Below are positions 20,229 through 31,072 of a stretch of 64,000 nt of DNA, piece after piece. Source of the stretch: Ostrinia nubilalis (lineage: Eukaryota; Arthropoda; Insecta; Lepidoptera; Crambidae). Where the stretch lies: the NCBI RefSeq assembly GCF_963855985.1, contig NC_087118.1:1612001-1676000 (forward strand), read 5' to 3'. The translations under genes were made by a program, and so were the position numbers. A model generated the notes under the pieces. It was not told the DNA's origin and did no database searches. It worked only from the letters and a program-made list of their open reading frames with translations. Position 1 is the stretch's first letter; each line of letters begins with the position of its first letter.

Positions 20229-23200
20229 GCTATCGAAACAAATTCAATCAACTGCCCAACCCATGACCTCATTACTCATCATCGCCGCGCAGTCTCCGAC
20301 CAGCTAAACTGGGTTAGGAATATGACCTACGATCGACAACAAGACAAGGCCCTGAGTACTCTTAGTCATGTTAACCAGCCATAATTTTCTACAAAAGATA
20401 CTACAACAATATCATCATTATTGCCACTATTCGTTTTTAAACTCATTAGCTCTCTTTCAATCTCATTAGCGCCGACAACGGCTAAACCTGACTATTTTTC
20501 GTTCTGTGGGGACGTAACATTTCAGCATCACTAGATAGAAATCGTAAGAACATTTACAAGTTCTATAAACAACTGACTAATGATTTTAAAATCACATCGG
20601 TCATTATCTCAAATCAAAACAAATTAAATAATTTTATTACATAATATAAGTACTCGTACATAAAGATCACACATTACTTACATAGGTTGTAAGGCGTCAC
20701 TAACCGTGTGGTATGTTGTCATTAAAAATAATTCAAACACGACCAGTCCTAGACTAAAATCAAAATAAAACATACTCTAATAAAAAAAATCATCAAAATT
20801 CTAATTCAAAATTTAGATAAAATCAAAATTTAATCAAAATCAAAATCTGATCAAGATCATAATTTAATCAAAGTCAAAATGTAATTAAAATCAAAATTTA
20901 AAATTTAATCAAAATTTAATTAAAATTTAATCTGAACCAAAATTTAATTAAAATCAAATCAAAATTTAAAATAGAAAGGAATCAGAAAGTTTAGTACTTG
21001 CACCCAAACTTTAGATAGGTACTGCTCATAAAAACCTATCAGTTTTTTTGAGAGCGACAACTGATAAAAATGTAATTGAATCAAGAAATTGTTGAACTAC
21101 ACCATACTATTTTGGCATGTCTACAACAGAATCAATTATTTTTTTCATAATTCTAGATTAGAATAAAGAAAAGGAAATGTCAAATCTAATATTAGTAATC
21201 CTAGTAGTCCTAAATACAAACTACTAACTTATTTTAAAATACTAACGATGTTAAACTCAATATCAATCATCAAAAAATGTCAATATTTTTGAGAATACTT
21301 ATGCATTTTCATTTTTACATTGCTTCTATTCAAATTCGTTATAACAACTAGAATTCAACGACCCTAAATAGGTAGTTACGATAGTTTGGGTCTAACATTA
21401 ATCCAGTTATCATGATTTTCTTATTTAAACAAAATCACTAACATTAATTTTGAAATCGTTCTTGGTTTTCTCAAATCTCTGTTTATTTTTACCTAAATAC
21501 GAATTATACCATAGTCATTGTTTATTTATTCAATGTTTGGATTGGAACAGACTTGAAAATATGGCATAACTAATTAGAAGCAATCTGATAGCACTAGAAA
21601 TGTTCTAAAATAGCATCTTTTCGGTGTATAATACCAGACATTCAGTAATTTGATTATTATCAAATTAAGTGAAGTCAACTTTATTGCGAGTAATTTGTTA
21701 AAAAGTTGCAGTCAGAAACAAGTGTAAAATCGTAGCTAGTAAAAAATATCGAAAATGTTTATGGTTAAGTAGGTAGGTAGGTACTTAACGATTGAATTCC
21801 TCCACATGAGACCCCAAAACTCAAGTACTTCACTTAAGATTTTTTTAAACGATCCCTTTTTTATTGATTTTTGGTTTCAAAGCTTTAGTGTTTCAAACAA
21901 GGTCTCCTTACAAAAAATCCCTTGTTCGATGGATTCCATAAGAAGTATGACATAATTATGTCAGCATAATTATTATAAAATGGAATGTAGTTACTTACAT
22001 TTCCTAGAGATTTGTAAAAATACTGAAAGTGAACTTCTCAAAGGATTGGAAACGGTATTGCGATTTTCATTAAATTCATAATAGCCAATATACAGGCAAA
22101 CAGTAGGTACACGTTTAGTAATGACGTCTAATGTGACACCAAAATATTTCATACGCTGCCCATATTTTTTTTTTTGCATAAGGTGTTAAAATGCATCACA
22201 AAAAGTATTCGCTAGATGATTATTATACGACATTAGCGTATTACTTTTGAGTTGACACTAAAACATGCCTTTCCTTGTACCTAACAGTATGAAAAATCAA
22301 ATGTAAGGCGTACTGAATTTATACGTGCACTGTGACTTCAGCAAATCAATCTTAATACCCTCAGATCATAGAAGATCTGAGTTAACACCTAACATCTGTG
22401 GATGCTACTGTCCACGAAAGTGTTAAATCCGTCTATCTTTTCATCATTAGTGTGGCAAACAATAAATGTATAGCTAGATAGATGAACAATTTCCTTATTT
22501 AAACTAGCAATAAAACAACAGTGGTGGTTGTTCACTCTTTAAGCATTAGGAGAGCGCCTCTTCAGGGGACACATGAGTCACAATTCTATTTGAGATTAGG
22601 TATCTCATTTTTGATACACGTTTTATGACGATAAAACACAAATTCATTCACCGCTCCATCACACCAGCGCTTTTAGATTGGAATTGGATAAAACCAAAAA
22701 TTTGGAAGATGGAAAAGTAGTCCTTTTAATAGTTTATAACTTTCAGTGGTAGTACCAAGAATTACTGGTATCATCATTATTCTTTAAATAAGTCAAATTA
22801 AATTATCTATGGCCGAACCAAAAAGATTCAGTTTAGTGAAAATATCAACTTTAAATTTTACCATTACATAGAATACTTGTCTATTCTAAAGTAGGATTTT
22901 TTTTATTAATCAATTTTATCCTTCATGTATTTTTGACACAGTATACATCTTTATTTAAATTTCATAGTACATCTGTTTCATTAACTTTAGCACGATCAGA
23001 TGGTGTGCCTACTTCACACAAATTAACCATTCGTCATTTTTTTAACATCTTTCGAGTTTACAACAGCCGGTGCAACTCGAGCAAAGTCAAGCAAAAAGTG
23101 GTAATAATTATTTTATTATTGCCTAACCACGTATGGTGTCAAAGCATATAATTGAGTTACAATCTAAATCTTACGAACCATCTAAATGTACGAAAACTTA

Positions 23201-23440
23201 CGATCAATAAATAATGAGTTACCACCACATAGTACCTATTTTCAGGAATCACACGAAACTCACAAAACAACGTATCAAATCAACAATCGATCACATAAGT
23301 ATCAAAACAGACTTGAGACTAAACGTTACCACATGCAAGTGACCACATACATTATGTGTCATCCAGAAAATGTATTAACAACATTTTCTCTATTCAAAGA
23401 ACAATCAGCCTCAAAGTCAAAATAAAAATGGAACGACTGA
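20229..23440. other. AT-rich interior of the LTR element, right part
   Basis: 20760-20980 is a degenerate AATCAAAATTTAATCAAAAT-type low-complexity tract. I see no coding region, LTR or inverted-repeat element in the rest. Small open frames (22933-23151, 23186-23425) show no motif. Confidence 0.5.
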
Positions 23441-23616
23441 CCGTATGCAGCAATCTCCACCACCGTGCCGGGCCGGTGATGCTACTCAGCTCCTGATGAC
23501 CGTACTTTACCAGAAGCTGTCGTCACCTGGACACGCGGACATCGTGACCCAAACCACTATGCAGGTGCAGAGGGTTCACGCCATTTCGCACTCGCGACGC
23601 GGAATCCCACTTCTGA
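23441..23616 (-). other. GC-rich segment next to the right LTR (likely leader)
   Basis: This GC-rich stretch contrasts with the AT-rich interior. Read on the minus strand it starts TCAGAAGTGGGATTCCGCG directly after the LTR end, the place where a primer site and leader would lie. It contains no long open frame on the minus strand. Confidence 0.5.
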
Positions 23617-24228
23617 TGTCGGAGCGTCGGGCTCTCGGACGGCACCAGAAGGGTCTCTCATTGAATTCATACTATCTACCTATGTGGGCGTATAGGGAAC
23701 ACGTGCGAGTGGACACTAACACTAATTATAATCACTGATTATAAACGACTAACTTTACTATAGACTAGAATGTAAAGACTGGTTCGTAATTTAATCAATA
23801 TTGTCCACAGTTAAATTTAACAGAAAGATCAAAGTTACTGAATTACTTTAACAAAGCTAGAGACGCCTAAATTAAATAGATTGGGAGCGATTGACGAATT
23901 TGTGAACCACGCCCAGTCAGCACCACGTCCAAAACCCGAATGTGCAATGACTCTAACACTGAGTCCCAAAATCTCTACGTTCCAGGGCTCTGTACCTAAA
24001 GTTTTTGTAAAGCTATTAATCCATCAATACTGCACTTGAACGGGTCCACAACTACGTCAGGCAACATGGAGATTTATGTCACCTTCGTTCCCAGGCGCGC
24101 ACTTAACTCTGGCATAAGAGCTTTGGCGCTGCTTAAAATTCCATAGCAATAAACTAGCTAACACATTGAAAGTGTTGTGAGAACTATAACATTAAGTTAT
24201 TTAATTTATTGCGCCCCGCGCGCCGACA
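23617..24228 (-). repeat. Right LTR of the 8-kb element (5' LTR if minus)
   Basis: 612 bases, visually identical to 16186-16797 and followed by the TATA target duplication at 24229-24232. Confidence 0.9.
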
Positions 24229-24265
24229 TATATATTAAATAAAACCTAAGCTTTGAGATGAAAAT

Positions 24266-24600
24266 GTATACCAGTCAACCTATAATGGATTAAATTGAAA
24301 GATTGCATACAGCTCCTTGACTATGACTTCATGTTACATGGAAGTTACGTTTGGTCCAAGTCATAAGAAATTAGGCAGATATGCTTAATATTTTATTTAG
24401 TTGATATTCTTAACTTATTTTTTAGAACTACCAGTCAACCTATGATGGACTATATTGAATGATTGCATACTATTCTTTGACTATGACTTCAAGTTAGACC
24501 AAAGTATGTTTGGTCCAAGTTAAAAGAATCATAGACAGATATACAAAGACAAACTTATTATTTTTTGGTTGATATTATTGTTTTATTTTGTAGAATTAAT
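24266..24600. repeat. Tandem duplication, about 160-bp unit
   Basis: ACCAGTCAACCTAT(A/G)ATGGA...GATTGCATAC...TTGACTATGACTTCA...TTTGGTCCAAGT occurs twice, starting near 24270 and 24429. The two units are diverged, so this is an old duplication. Confidence 0.7.
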
Positions 24601-24951
24601 AAGTTAATGAGTTCCTTTTTGGAAAATCTTATCAATTTATAAGATAAATCATAAATATGCTGTAACTATTAATGTATGGCTGAGAATTAATTAATAACCT
24701 GCATTCGTACGTACTATTAACATATTTAAATTTATAAATACTTAAAGTATTGTCTTAATACTCATTTGTTTTCGATGCTCGCTAATTTTAATGATCAAAA
24801 TCGCTACAGTTTATGCGCTTGGACCGCAACAGTGCTGAACATGCATATCCCGCCTTCAGTAGCCAGTTGTGTCAATTTGTGTGAAAGTGTTAGTAGTGTA
24901 TAGTGGGAGCCTAATTAATTCATAAGGAATATCTTTTAGGTTTTGTATTTT

Positions 24952-25480
24952 GGATGTAACCTAACAGTACCTAAGCTGCCATTGGTATAACATTTTACCT
25001 ATGTTGGATGGAGAGACATGAGCCAAGCTGGTACAGAAAATACATACATACTGTAATTCTGTGTGATCTCTCGAGGCAATCGGCTCATCCACATGGTTAA
25101 ACGGTTTACCCATGGTGCTACCGCTGTATAAGGGCATGCGTCATATTGGCCCATGAATACGAATCTTATTGAACTTGTGAATTATTATTAGCTCTCACTT
25201 AAGATTTTTATAATGTGTAACTCAATCGGTTTATAATTCTTATATTTATGGATCTCGTATACATGGATGTAACCTAACAGTAAGCTGCTATTGGTATAAC
25301 ATTTTTACTCGTGTTGGATGGAGAGTCATGAGCCAAGCTGGTACAGAAAATTACATAAAAGTAAATTCTGTGTGTTCTCTCGAGGCAAGCTGCTCATCCG
25401 CATGGTTTTAAGGTTTGCCTATGGTGCTACCGCTGTATAAGGGCATACGTCAAACTGACCCATGCATACAGATTTCTAAA
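24952..25480 (+). repeat. Two diverged copies of a structured unit of about 220 bases
   Basis: GGATGTAACCTAACAGTA...TATTGGTATAACATTTT begins units at 24952 and 25265. Both contain ATGAGCC(A)AGCTGGTACAGAAA, then TTCTGTGTG(A/T)TCTCTCGAGGCAA and (G)GCTCAT, so ATGAGC pairs with GCTCAT and ACAGAA with TTCTGT. Both end with TGGTGCTACCGCTGTATAAG. A splice-donor-like GTAAGTCAAG follows at 25578. Function unknown. Confidence 0.6.
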
Positions 25481-25644
25481 AAGGAATTGTAAATTCCAAT
25501 TGGGTTTGTTTTATCATGTGATCGAAAGTGCGTGGACTCAAGGAAAAAGGTGATGTTGTGCTAGTAGCCGTGTGAAGGTAAGTCAAGTCTTTAACATGGA
25601 ATATTCTATTCTGCATTACTACAGGCATGGTTTACTTACGATCG

Positions 25645-25721
25645 TGTTATTGGGCGATCTATCGCACAGAGTGAGGTCGCAACTGCGACCGACCGAATGT
25701 GAGATAGAACGCCCAATAACA
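25645..25721. repeat. 77-base hairpin (MITE or small-RNA precursor)
   Basis: TGTTATTGGGCG at the left pairs with CGCCCAATAACA at the right. A nearly continuous stem of about 24 pairs is followed by an inner GGTCGCA/TGCGACC stem. The flanks show no obvious target duplication. The length and fold resemble either a very short MITE or a miRNA-like precursor. Confidence 0.55.
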
Positions 25722-26050
25722 TACTACTACTGATATCATTGTGATTTTATAGAATTTATCATTATAAAACACGGTCGTATAATGCTTTTATAAAAAAATC
25801 AGAGGTAACTTTAAGATTTTTATCCATAGAGCAAAATTTATCTAATCGTGTTTTTAAACAGTTATCCCATTAGGTACACATAGTACGTTCTAATACAAAC
25901 CCATCAAAAACAATACTTGTCAAAAAACCAAGTCTCGCTACTCAGTTGTTCTACGGTAAAAAGTTGTGAGATCCATGTAATACCAAGACCAGTCCAGGAA
26001 ATCTTTAAATAACGTTTTACATAAATATAATAGTGGAAGTATCAATTAAT

Positions 26051-26161
26051 GTAAGGGACATTTTGGCCAAAATGAGTTATATATACCAACGCATTCAGAA
26101 TTTTCGGCTCTATCGATTGGTATACTTGAAATGTTGATATCTTTAAAAAAATGTCCCTTAC
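26051..26161. repeat. Small MITE with GTAAGGGACAT ends
   Basis: GTAAGGGACATTTTT-like left end and inverted AAAAATGTCCCTTAC right end, 111 bases. A second member is at 28340-28533 and a lone end-like motif at about 33401. Confidence 0.65.
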
Positions 26162-26382
26162 CTTAAACATTTTTAGTCGTCTGAATACGACTTTTGGGGA
26201 AACAAATGATTTAAAGGACGTAAATTCCTTTTAATAATACAATTCAGCCCTTACCCTAAACTGTTGGTTTTAACTTTTGAACTCATTGAACCTTACTTCA
26301 TTTAAATTTTTTTGATTTATTATAATTAGGCCCTTACGTCAATATGCATATAGGATATCAATTACTTTTTTTGGTGGTGATA

Positions 26383-28072
26383 TGCATTTAATGCCTCCAA
26401 CTCCTACTGCACTTATGAACACTAAGTTGTCTTGTTTCTATCTTTTTTTCTGTTCATTTTTACGCAGTTGGGTTTTTGACCGAGGGGCTGAAGGCTCTTC
26501 AGAAGCTGTTCAATTCCGTCATCCTCGAAGGAAAAACGCCTACGGTATGGCACAGAAGTGTGGTGACACTCTTCTTCAAAAAAGGCGACAAAACCTTGTT
26601 GAAGAATTATAGACCCATCTCACTTCCGAGCCATGTCTACAAGCTGTTTTCGAGAGTCATTACGAATCGTCTCGCTCGTAAGCTCGATGACTTCCAGCCT
26701 CTCAATCGCTTTAGTACACCACATACATACGCCACGGCAGATTATACAGAAGACCGAGGAGTATAGTCAGTCACTTTGCCTGGCGTTTGTGGACTATGAG
26801 AAAGCTTCGATCGAGACCTGGGCAGTACCTACTACAGTTTCTCCAACGGTGTCAAATTGACTACCTATATCGATACATCGAAATGTTGAAAGGCTTGTAC
26901 GAAAACGCCACAATGTCGTTCCGTCTCCAGGATCAAGACTCGAAACCAGTTGCAGCAGCAGACAGGGGGAACTGAAAACTCCGAAACTGTTTCTGGACTG
27001 GAACGGATTCGGCATAAATATCAACGGTGAGTAAATAACCCACCTTCGATTCGCAAACGATATCATAGCCATGGCTGAGACCGTGGAAGATCTAGGCACA
27101 ATGCACAATGGCCTGAGTCGAGCCTCTCAACAAGGGGGTCTTAAAATGAAACATGGACAAGACAAAATCATGTCAAATGTCCGTGTTGCACCCACTCCTC
27201 TAAAGGTTGGATACTCTACACTCGGCAGTTGTTGACACTTATATACCTAGTACAAACAGTCCAGTTAGGCTGGTTATAGTGTCACGCGGACCGTCCAGTG
27301 CGGATCCGCTTCACACAGCCGATCTGTAAACTTCGAGGAAGCGTTTTAGAGTAATGCGGTCCGCAGGAATCGCTCGCTCCCTATCAGTTCATACAGATTG
27401 GCTGTGCGGAGCGATCCGCACTGACGGTCTGCGTAACACTAAAACCAGCCTTAGGTAGGTCTAACTTCGAGGAAGAGGTCAATCGTCGAATCCAACTCGG
27501 CTGGCAACGTTCAGGAAGCTTCGTGATATTCTCACGTCTGAAATATCGCACTGTCTCAAGACAAAAGTCTTTGATAACATATGGATCTGAGACGTGGTCG
27601 CTTACTGTGGGCCTCATAAGAAGACTCAAGGTCAAAGGCGATGGAGCGTGCTATGCTCGTAGTGATTGAACCAGAAATGACGTGATCCGCAGGAGAACCA
27701 AAGTGACTGACATAGTCCGCAGAATCGCTAAAATCAAGTGGCAGTGGATGGAGCTCGTAGCTTGCAAAGCTGATGGCCGCTGGGGCAGAAAAATTCTTGA
27801 GTGGCGACCACGAGCTGGAAGACGTAATGTGCTGCAGACCCCCACTAGGTCGACCGACGATCTGGTGAAGGTTGTAGGAGGTGCCTGGATGCGGGCGGCG
27901 CAGGACCGGTTGTTGTGGAAATCCTTGGGGGAAGACCTTTGTCCAGCAGTGGACGTCATTTGGCTAAAACGAACGAACGATGATTGAAAAAAAAAACCTA
28001 ACTGCGTAAAAATGAACAGAAAAAGATAGAAACAAGACAACTTGTTCACAAATGCAGACGTAGGCATCATCA
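26383..28072. repeat. Inverted-repeat element surrounding an RTE LINE relic
   Basis: Left arm 26383-26478 (GTTGTCTTGTTTCTATCTTTT...TTTTTACGCAGTTGGG) and right arm 27988-28072 are inverted copies. A third, forward copy of the arm begins at about 28093. The RTE fragment lies exactly between the arms, in place of the loop. Either the LINE inserted at the centre of a fold-back element, or the element is a composite. Confidence 0.6.
26466..27997 (+). pseudogene. RTE-clade LINE relic (reverse transcriptase to 3' end)
   Basis: The translation in three frames follows the RTE copy at 59305-62469: LQKLFNSVILEG, FFKKGDKTLLKNYRPIS, HVYKLFSRVITNRLARK, then a 3' part with KWQWMELVACKADGRWGRK and a QQ-W-T-S-like end. 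It ends with TGATTG and ten A bases. There are many frameshifts, and about 180 bases unrelated to the LINE appear near 27250-27440 (a GC-rich palindrome with GCGGATCCGC-type repeats). It lacks the endonuclease part, as expected of a 5'-truncated insertion. Confidence 0.8.
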
Positions 28073-28339
28073 GTGACTAAATGTTTTGTTGGTGATGTGT
28101 ATTTGATGCCTCCAACTGCATTTGTGAACACTGAGTTGTCTTGTTTCTATCTCTTCTCTTCGTTTTGTTAATGAATACTCGAATGCAACCTCTACTTACA
28201 TCAGGTTTCAATGTTAAAATTGTCAAGTTACAATAATATTACTGTCGTATTTATTCTTAAATGTATCTTACAACATACATGACATTCCATACTGTGAAAT
28301 TTCAACATTGTAAGGTACAGTCAAGCTCGTTTTTTTAAT
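28073..28339. other. Spacer with a further arm copy
   Basis: 28093-28165 repeats the arm sequence of the element at 26383. The remainder is AT-rich without features. Confidence 0.5.
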
Positions 28340-28533
28340 GTAAGGGACATGCTATCTTTTAAACTACCCATTTTTCGAAAATTTGGCGTTTATATTATGA
28401 AAGAACAGAAAATTCTAAGAAACTTTGCCATAGAAACTATTTAAATCGTAACATCACATAAAAAGATATTGAAGTATAAAGAAAAAAAAAATCGTTTTTT
28501 GGCTCTCCTGAAAAGTCGTGTTTTGTCCCTTAC
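28340..28533. repeat. MITE with GTAAGGGACA ends, second member
   Basis: It starts GTAAGGGACATGCTATC and ends TTTTGTCCCTTAC, sharing the terminal decamer with 26051-26161 but with an unrelated interior. Confidence 0.6.
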
Positions 28534-28804
28534 AGTAATTGATATTTCCACTATCGATATTGATTTGGCCATCGCATGAAAACACGTGTAAATTAAATTA
28601 TTTAGTGCGAAACGAAACGAAATTTTGCATGCCTGTGTAGACATACAAAATTTCAGCTCAATGGGAAAACGGGAAGTAAGTAAATTTTAAGTTGCAAGAT
28701 TTTACGACTCCAGATGTCAAAGAAAATAAAAGCTTGTAGATAGCTTTACGAAGAAAAGAAAGATTTATGAAGAAAATAAAAAGTACTGTCTACGATACAT
28801 TTGT

Positions 28805-28930
28805 TAGGCCGTGTTGCACCGTCTTACTTTAACATTGACATCAAAATTTTTGATGTCAAAAATCTGTCTAACATAAAACACCGGTTATTGTCAGTTAAGG
28901 TCAAACTTAGGTGGTGCATCTCAGCCTTAG
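28805..28930. repeat. MITE with AAGGCTGA-type ends, second member
   Basis: TAGGCCGTGTTGCACC at the left and GGTGGTGCATCTCAGCCTTAG at the right. Related to 13266-13393. Its right end carries a nested RTE LINE 3' fragment. Confidence 0.65.
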
Positions 28931-28933
28931 TGT

Positions 28934-29046
28934 TTTTTTTTTTTTCAGCCAAATGACGTCCACTGCTGGACAAAGGCCTCCCCCAAGGTTTTCCACAATG
29001 AACGGTCCTGCGCTGCCCGCATCCAGGCTCTTCCTGCGACCTTTAC
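28934..29046 (-). mobile_element. 5'-truncated RTE LINE, 113 bases, with 12-bp target duplication
   Basis: Minus-strand translation reads the last about 30 residues of the RTE ORF (GRxWMRAAQDRxLW, then FVQQWTSFG-like) followed by a poly(A) tract (T run 28934-28945). CAGCCTTAGTGT occurs on both sides (28922-28933 and 29047-29058): a target-primed insertion into the MITE end. Confidence 0.85.
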
Positions 29047-29342
29047 CAGCCTTAGTGTATTTTAATTAAATTTAATACAAATAAGGATGACGAAAATAAT
29101 CGATAAGTGATCTCACTCGAATATTTCTTATAGTAGGTATACAAGATGTCGAACAAATGGTTACTTACTAAAAAAGTGCCTCATGAGACCCAGCAAACGG
29201 CATCAATAATATGTTTAAGAACGAACTGAATCTATTAAAAAAATATATATTTCCAGCTTTCATACATTTAATACAGTTACAAACAAACACGAAATCAATG
29301 GTTTCTGAGAATTCTGAGTGCCTTAATGCCGTCCCCTTTAAT

Positions 29343-29608
29343 TAAATATAATAAATAAATAAATATCCTTGGACATTTTACACTGCGCCTCTAGTCCCAA
29401 ACTAAGCAAAGCTTGTACTATGGGTACTAGACGACGGGATAAACATACTTAAATACTTTTTTTTTGTAAATACATACATATACATAGAAAACACCCAGAC
29501 CCGTCACAGAAATTAAAATTCATCATTTCAATTTCTGCCCGGCCGGGAATCGAACCCGGGACCTCTCGGTATAGTAGTCCGTTCTGAACCACTACACCAA
29601 ACGGCCGA
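29343..29608 (-). mobile_element. tRNA-derived SINE
   Basis: On the minus strand the head reads GGCCGTTTGGTGTAGTGG (A box, 29589-29599) and GGGTTCGATTCC (B box, 29546-29557) with tRNA-like spacing, then a GTCTGGGTGTTTT body and an ATTT repeat tail at 29343-29365. A/B boxes would direct RNA polymerase III. The tRNA fold is not complete, so I do not call a tRNA gene. Confidence 0.85.
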
Positions 29609-29750
29609 CTAATTGTTTATTTACTTAGTATTTATTAATTAGTATCTCTTGATGATATTGTAACAAGTCCTAGACCTAAAATCATGTTTTCCGTAAATAA
29701 TTTAAATAAGAATGCAATTTAAGAGTTCGTTGTTTGATTATATTATTCAA

Positions 29751-30510
29751 CTAGCGGCCGCCCGCGACTTCGTACGCGTGGATCCCGTTTTACCCCCTTC
29801 ATCTATCTTACGCGGTTTAGATTTTTTCATAGAAATGTTTTTTCCCGCTAACTCCCGTTCCTGTGAGAATTTTGCAATATCCTGTTGTAACTAAGCTTTA
29901 TATTTACTAAGGTACCTGCATGCCAAATTTCAAGCGTCTATCTTACGTGGCTTAGATTTTTTCATACAAATGTTTTTTCCCGCTAACTCCCGTTCCCGTA
30001 GGAATTTTGCAATATCCTGTTATAACTAAGCTTTAAGTTTACTAAGGTACCTGCATGCTAAATTTCAAGCGTCTAACTTAAGCGGTTTAGATTTTTCATA
30101 CAAAAGGATTTTCCCTCTTATTCCCGTTTCCGTGAGAATTTCGGGAATTCCTTTTAGTAACTAAACTCTAAGTTTACTAAGGTACCTACATGCCAAATTT
30201 CAAGCGTCTAACTTAAGCGGTTTAGATTTTTCATACAAAAGGATTTTCCCGCTAATGCCCGTTCCCGTGGGAATTCCTAAGTATCCTATAACCTGCCCAG
30301 GAGTATGAAGAATAATTGTACCAAGTTTCGTTAAAATCCGTCGAGTAGTTTTTGTTTCTATAAGGAACATACAGACAGACAGACAGACAAAAATTTTACT
30401 GATTGCATTTTTGGCATCAGTATCGATCACTAATGACCCCCTGATAGTTATTTTGAAAATATATTTCATGTACAGAATTGACCTCTCTACAGATTTATTA
30501 TAAGTATAGA
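29751..30510 (-). mobile_element. Non-autonomous Helitron, copy 4
   Basis: Same ends as copies 2 and 3: TCTATACTTATAATAAATC on the minus strand at 30510 and GCGGCCGCTAG at 29751, with four to five internal 115-bp units and a short GTCT tract (30370-30388). Confidence 0.85.
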
Positions 30511-30690
30511 TTAAAAAATTAAATTAAAAAATTTAACACTTCTAATTTGGTAGGTATGGCTGGCGGCATACATTTAGTATGAAATTCGGAAATATTGAAT
30601 TTTCGCATAGATCCAGTTTATTCTTTAACCTATTTATTGTTTTAAAGAGCTAGTGAAGCACTTACAGGAACAGTAAACAGTTTTTCGATA
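30511..30690. other. AT-rich spacer
   Basis: Nothing supported. Confidence 0.4.
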
Positions 30691-30868
30691 TCTATATATA
30701 TAAAAATGAAACCCGTTTTCCGTTGTCACGACATAACATGAAAACGGCTTGACCGATTTGGCTGATTTTTTTTTGTAGTTTTCTAATACTCTGTACAAGG
30801 TTTTTACGGAAAAAAATATAAAGAAAATCTCTACGCTAAGGCGGTACGAAGTTCGCCGGGTCAGCTAG
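30691..30868 (+). mobile_element. Short non-autonomous Helitron
   Basis: It begins TCTATATATATAAAAATG after an A and ends CGCCGGGTCAGCTAG before a T. The 3' end is shared with the Helitron at 9382-9581 (GTTCGCCGGGTCAGCTAG), so the two are members of one group. Confidence 0.8.
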
Positions 30869-31072
30869 TCTTGTATAATTAAGAATCAAGTGAAATCACT
30901 TATCGTTTCCACCCTGTACCTATACTTTTAAAAATAAACTCATTTATATTCATTTGTATAAGTATCTAAAATACAAATACCTAACCAACTTAGTTGACGT
31001 TTTATAAAACTATTTGTCTAAGTGTCATCGAGTGACCGCTGGTGGATTTGCCATTTACCTGACCTACCCCTT

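Larger units (their letters stand above)
16186..24228 (-). mobile_element. 8.0-kb LTR element lacking recognisable gag-pol
   Basis: Two direct 612-base repeats, each TGTCGG...CCGACA, bound 6.8 kb of interior and are flanked by TATA on both sides (16182-16185, 24229-24232). I compared the repeats line by line and saw no difference, so the insertion looks young. The minus orientation is favoured because the interior edge next to the right LTR reads TCAGAAGTGGGAT, resembling primer-site-adjacent sequence of Ty3/Gypsy-type elements. The interior has no open frame over about 97 codons and no protease, RT, RNase H or integrase motif. It would therefore depend on proteins from another element. The interior carries a 69-bp repeat array and older repeats. 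Confidence 0.85.

Noticed and set aside
23445..23738. 97-codon plus-strand open frame
   Set aside because: It crosses the LTR boundary, has no motif and depends on the GC-rich leader and LTR sequence.
16186..24228. Segmental duplication of a 612-base unique sequence
   Set aside because: The copies begin TGTCGG, end CCGACA and have a TATA duplication outside, which fits LTRs better than a segmental duplication.
29530..29608. tRNA gene on the minus strand
   Set aside because: A and B boxes are present, but the acceptor and anticodon stems do not form well and an ATTT-tailed body follows, so it is a SINE head.
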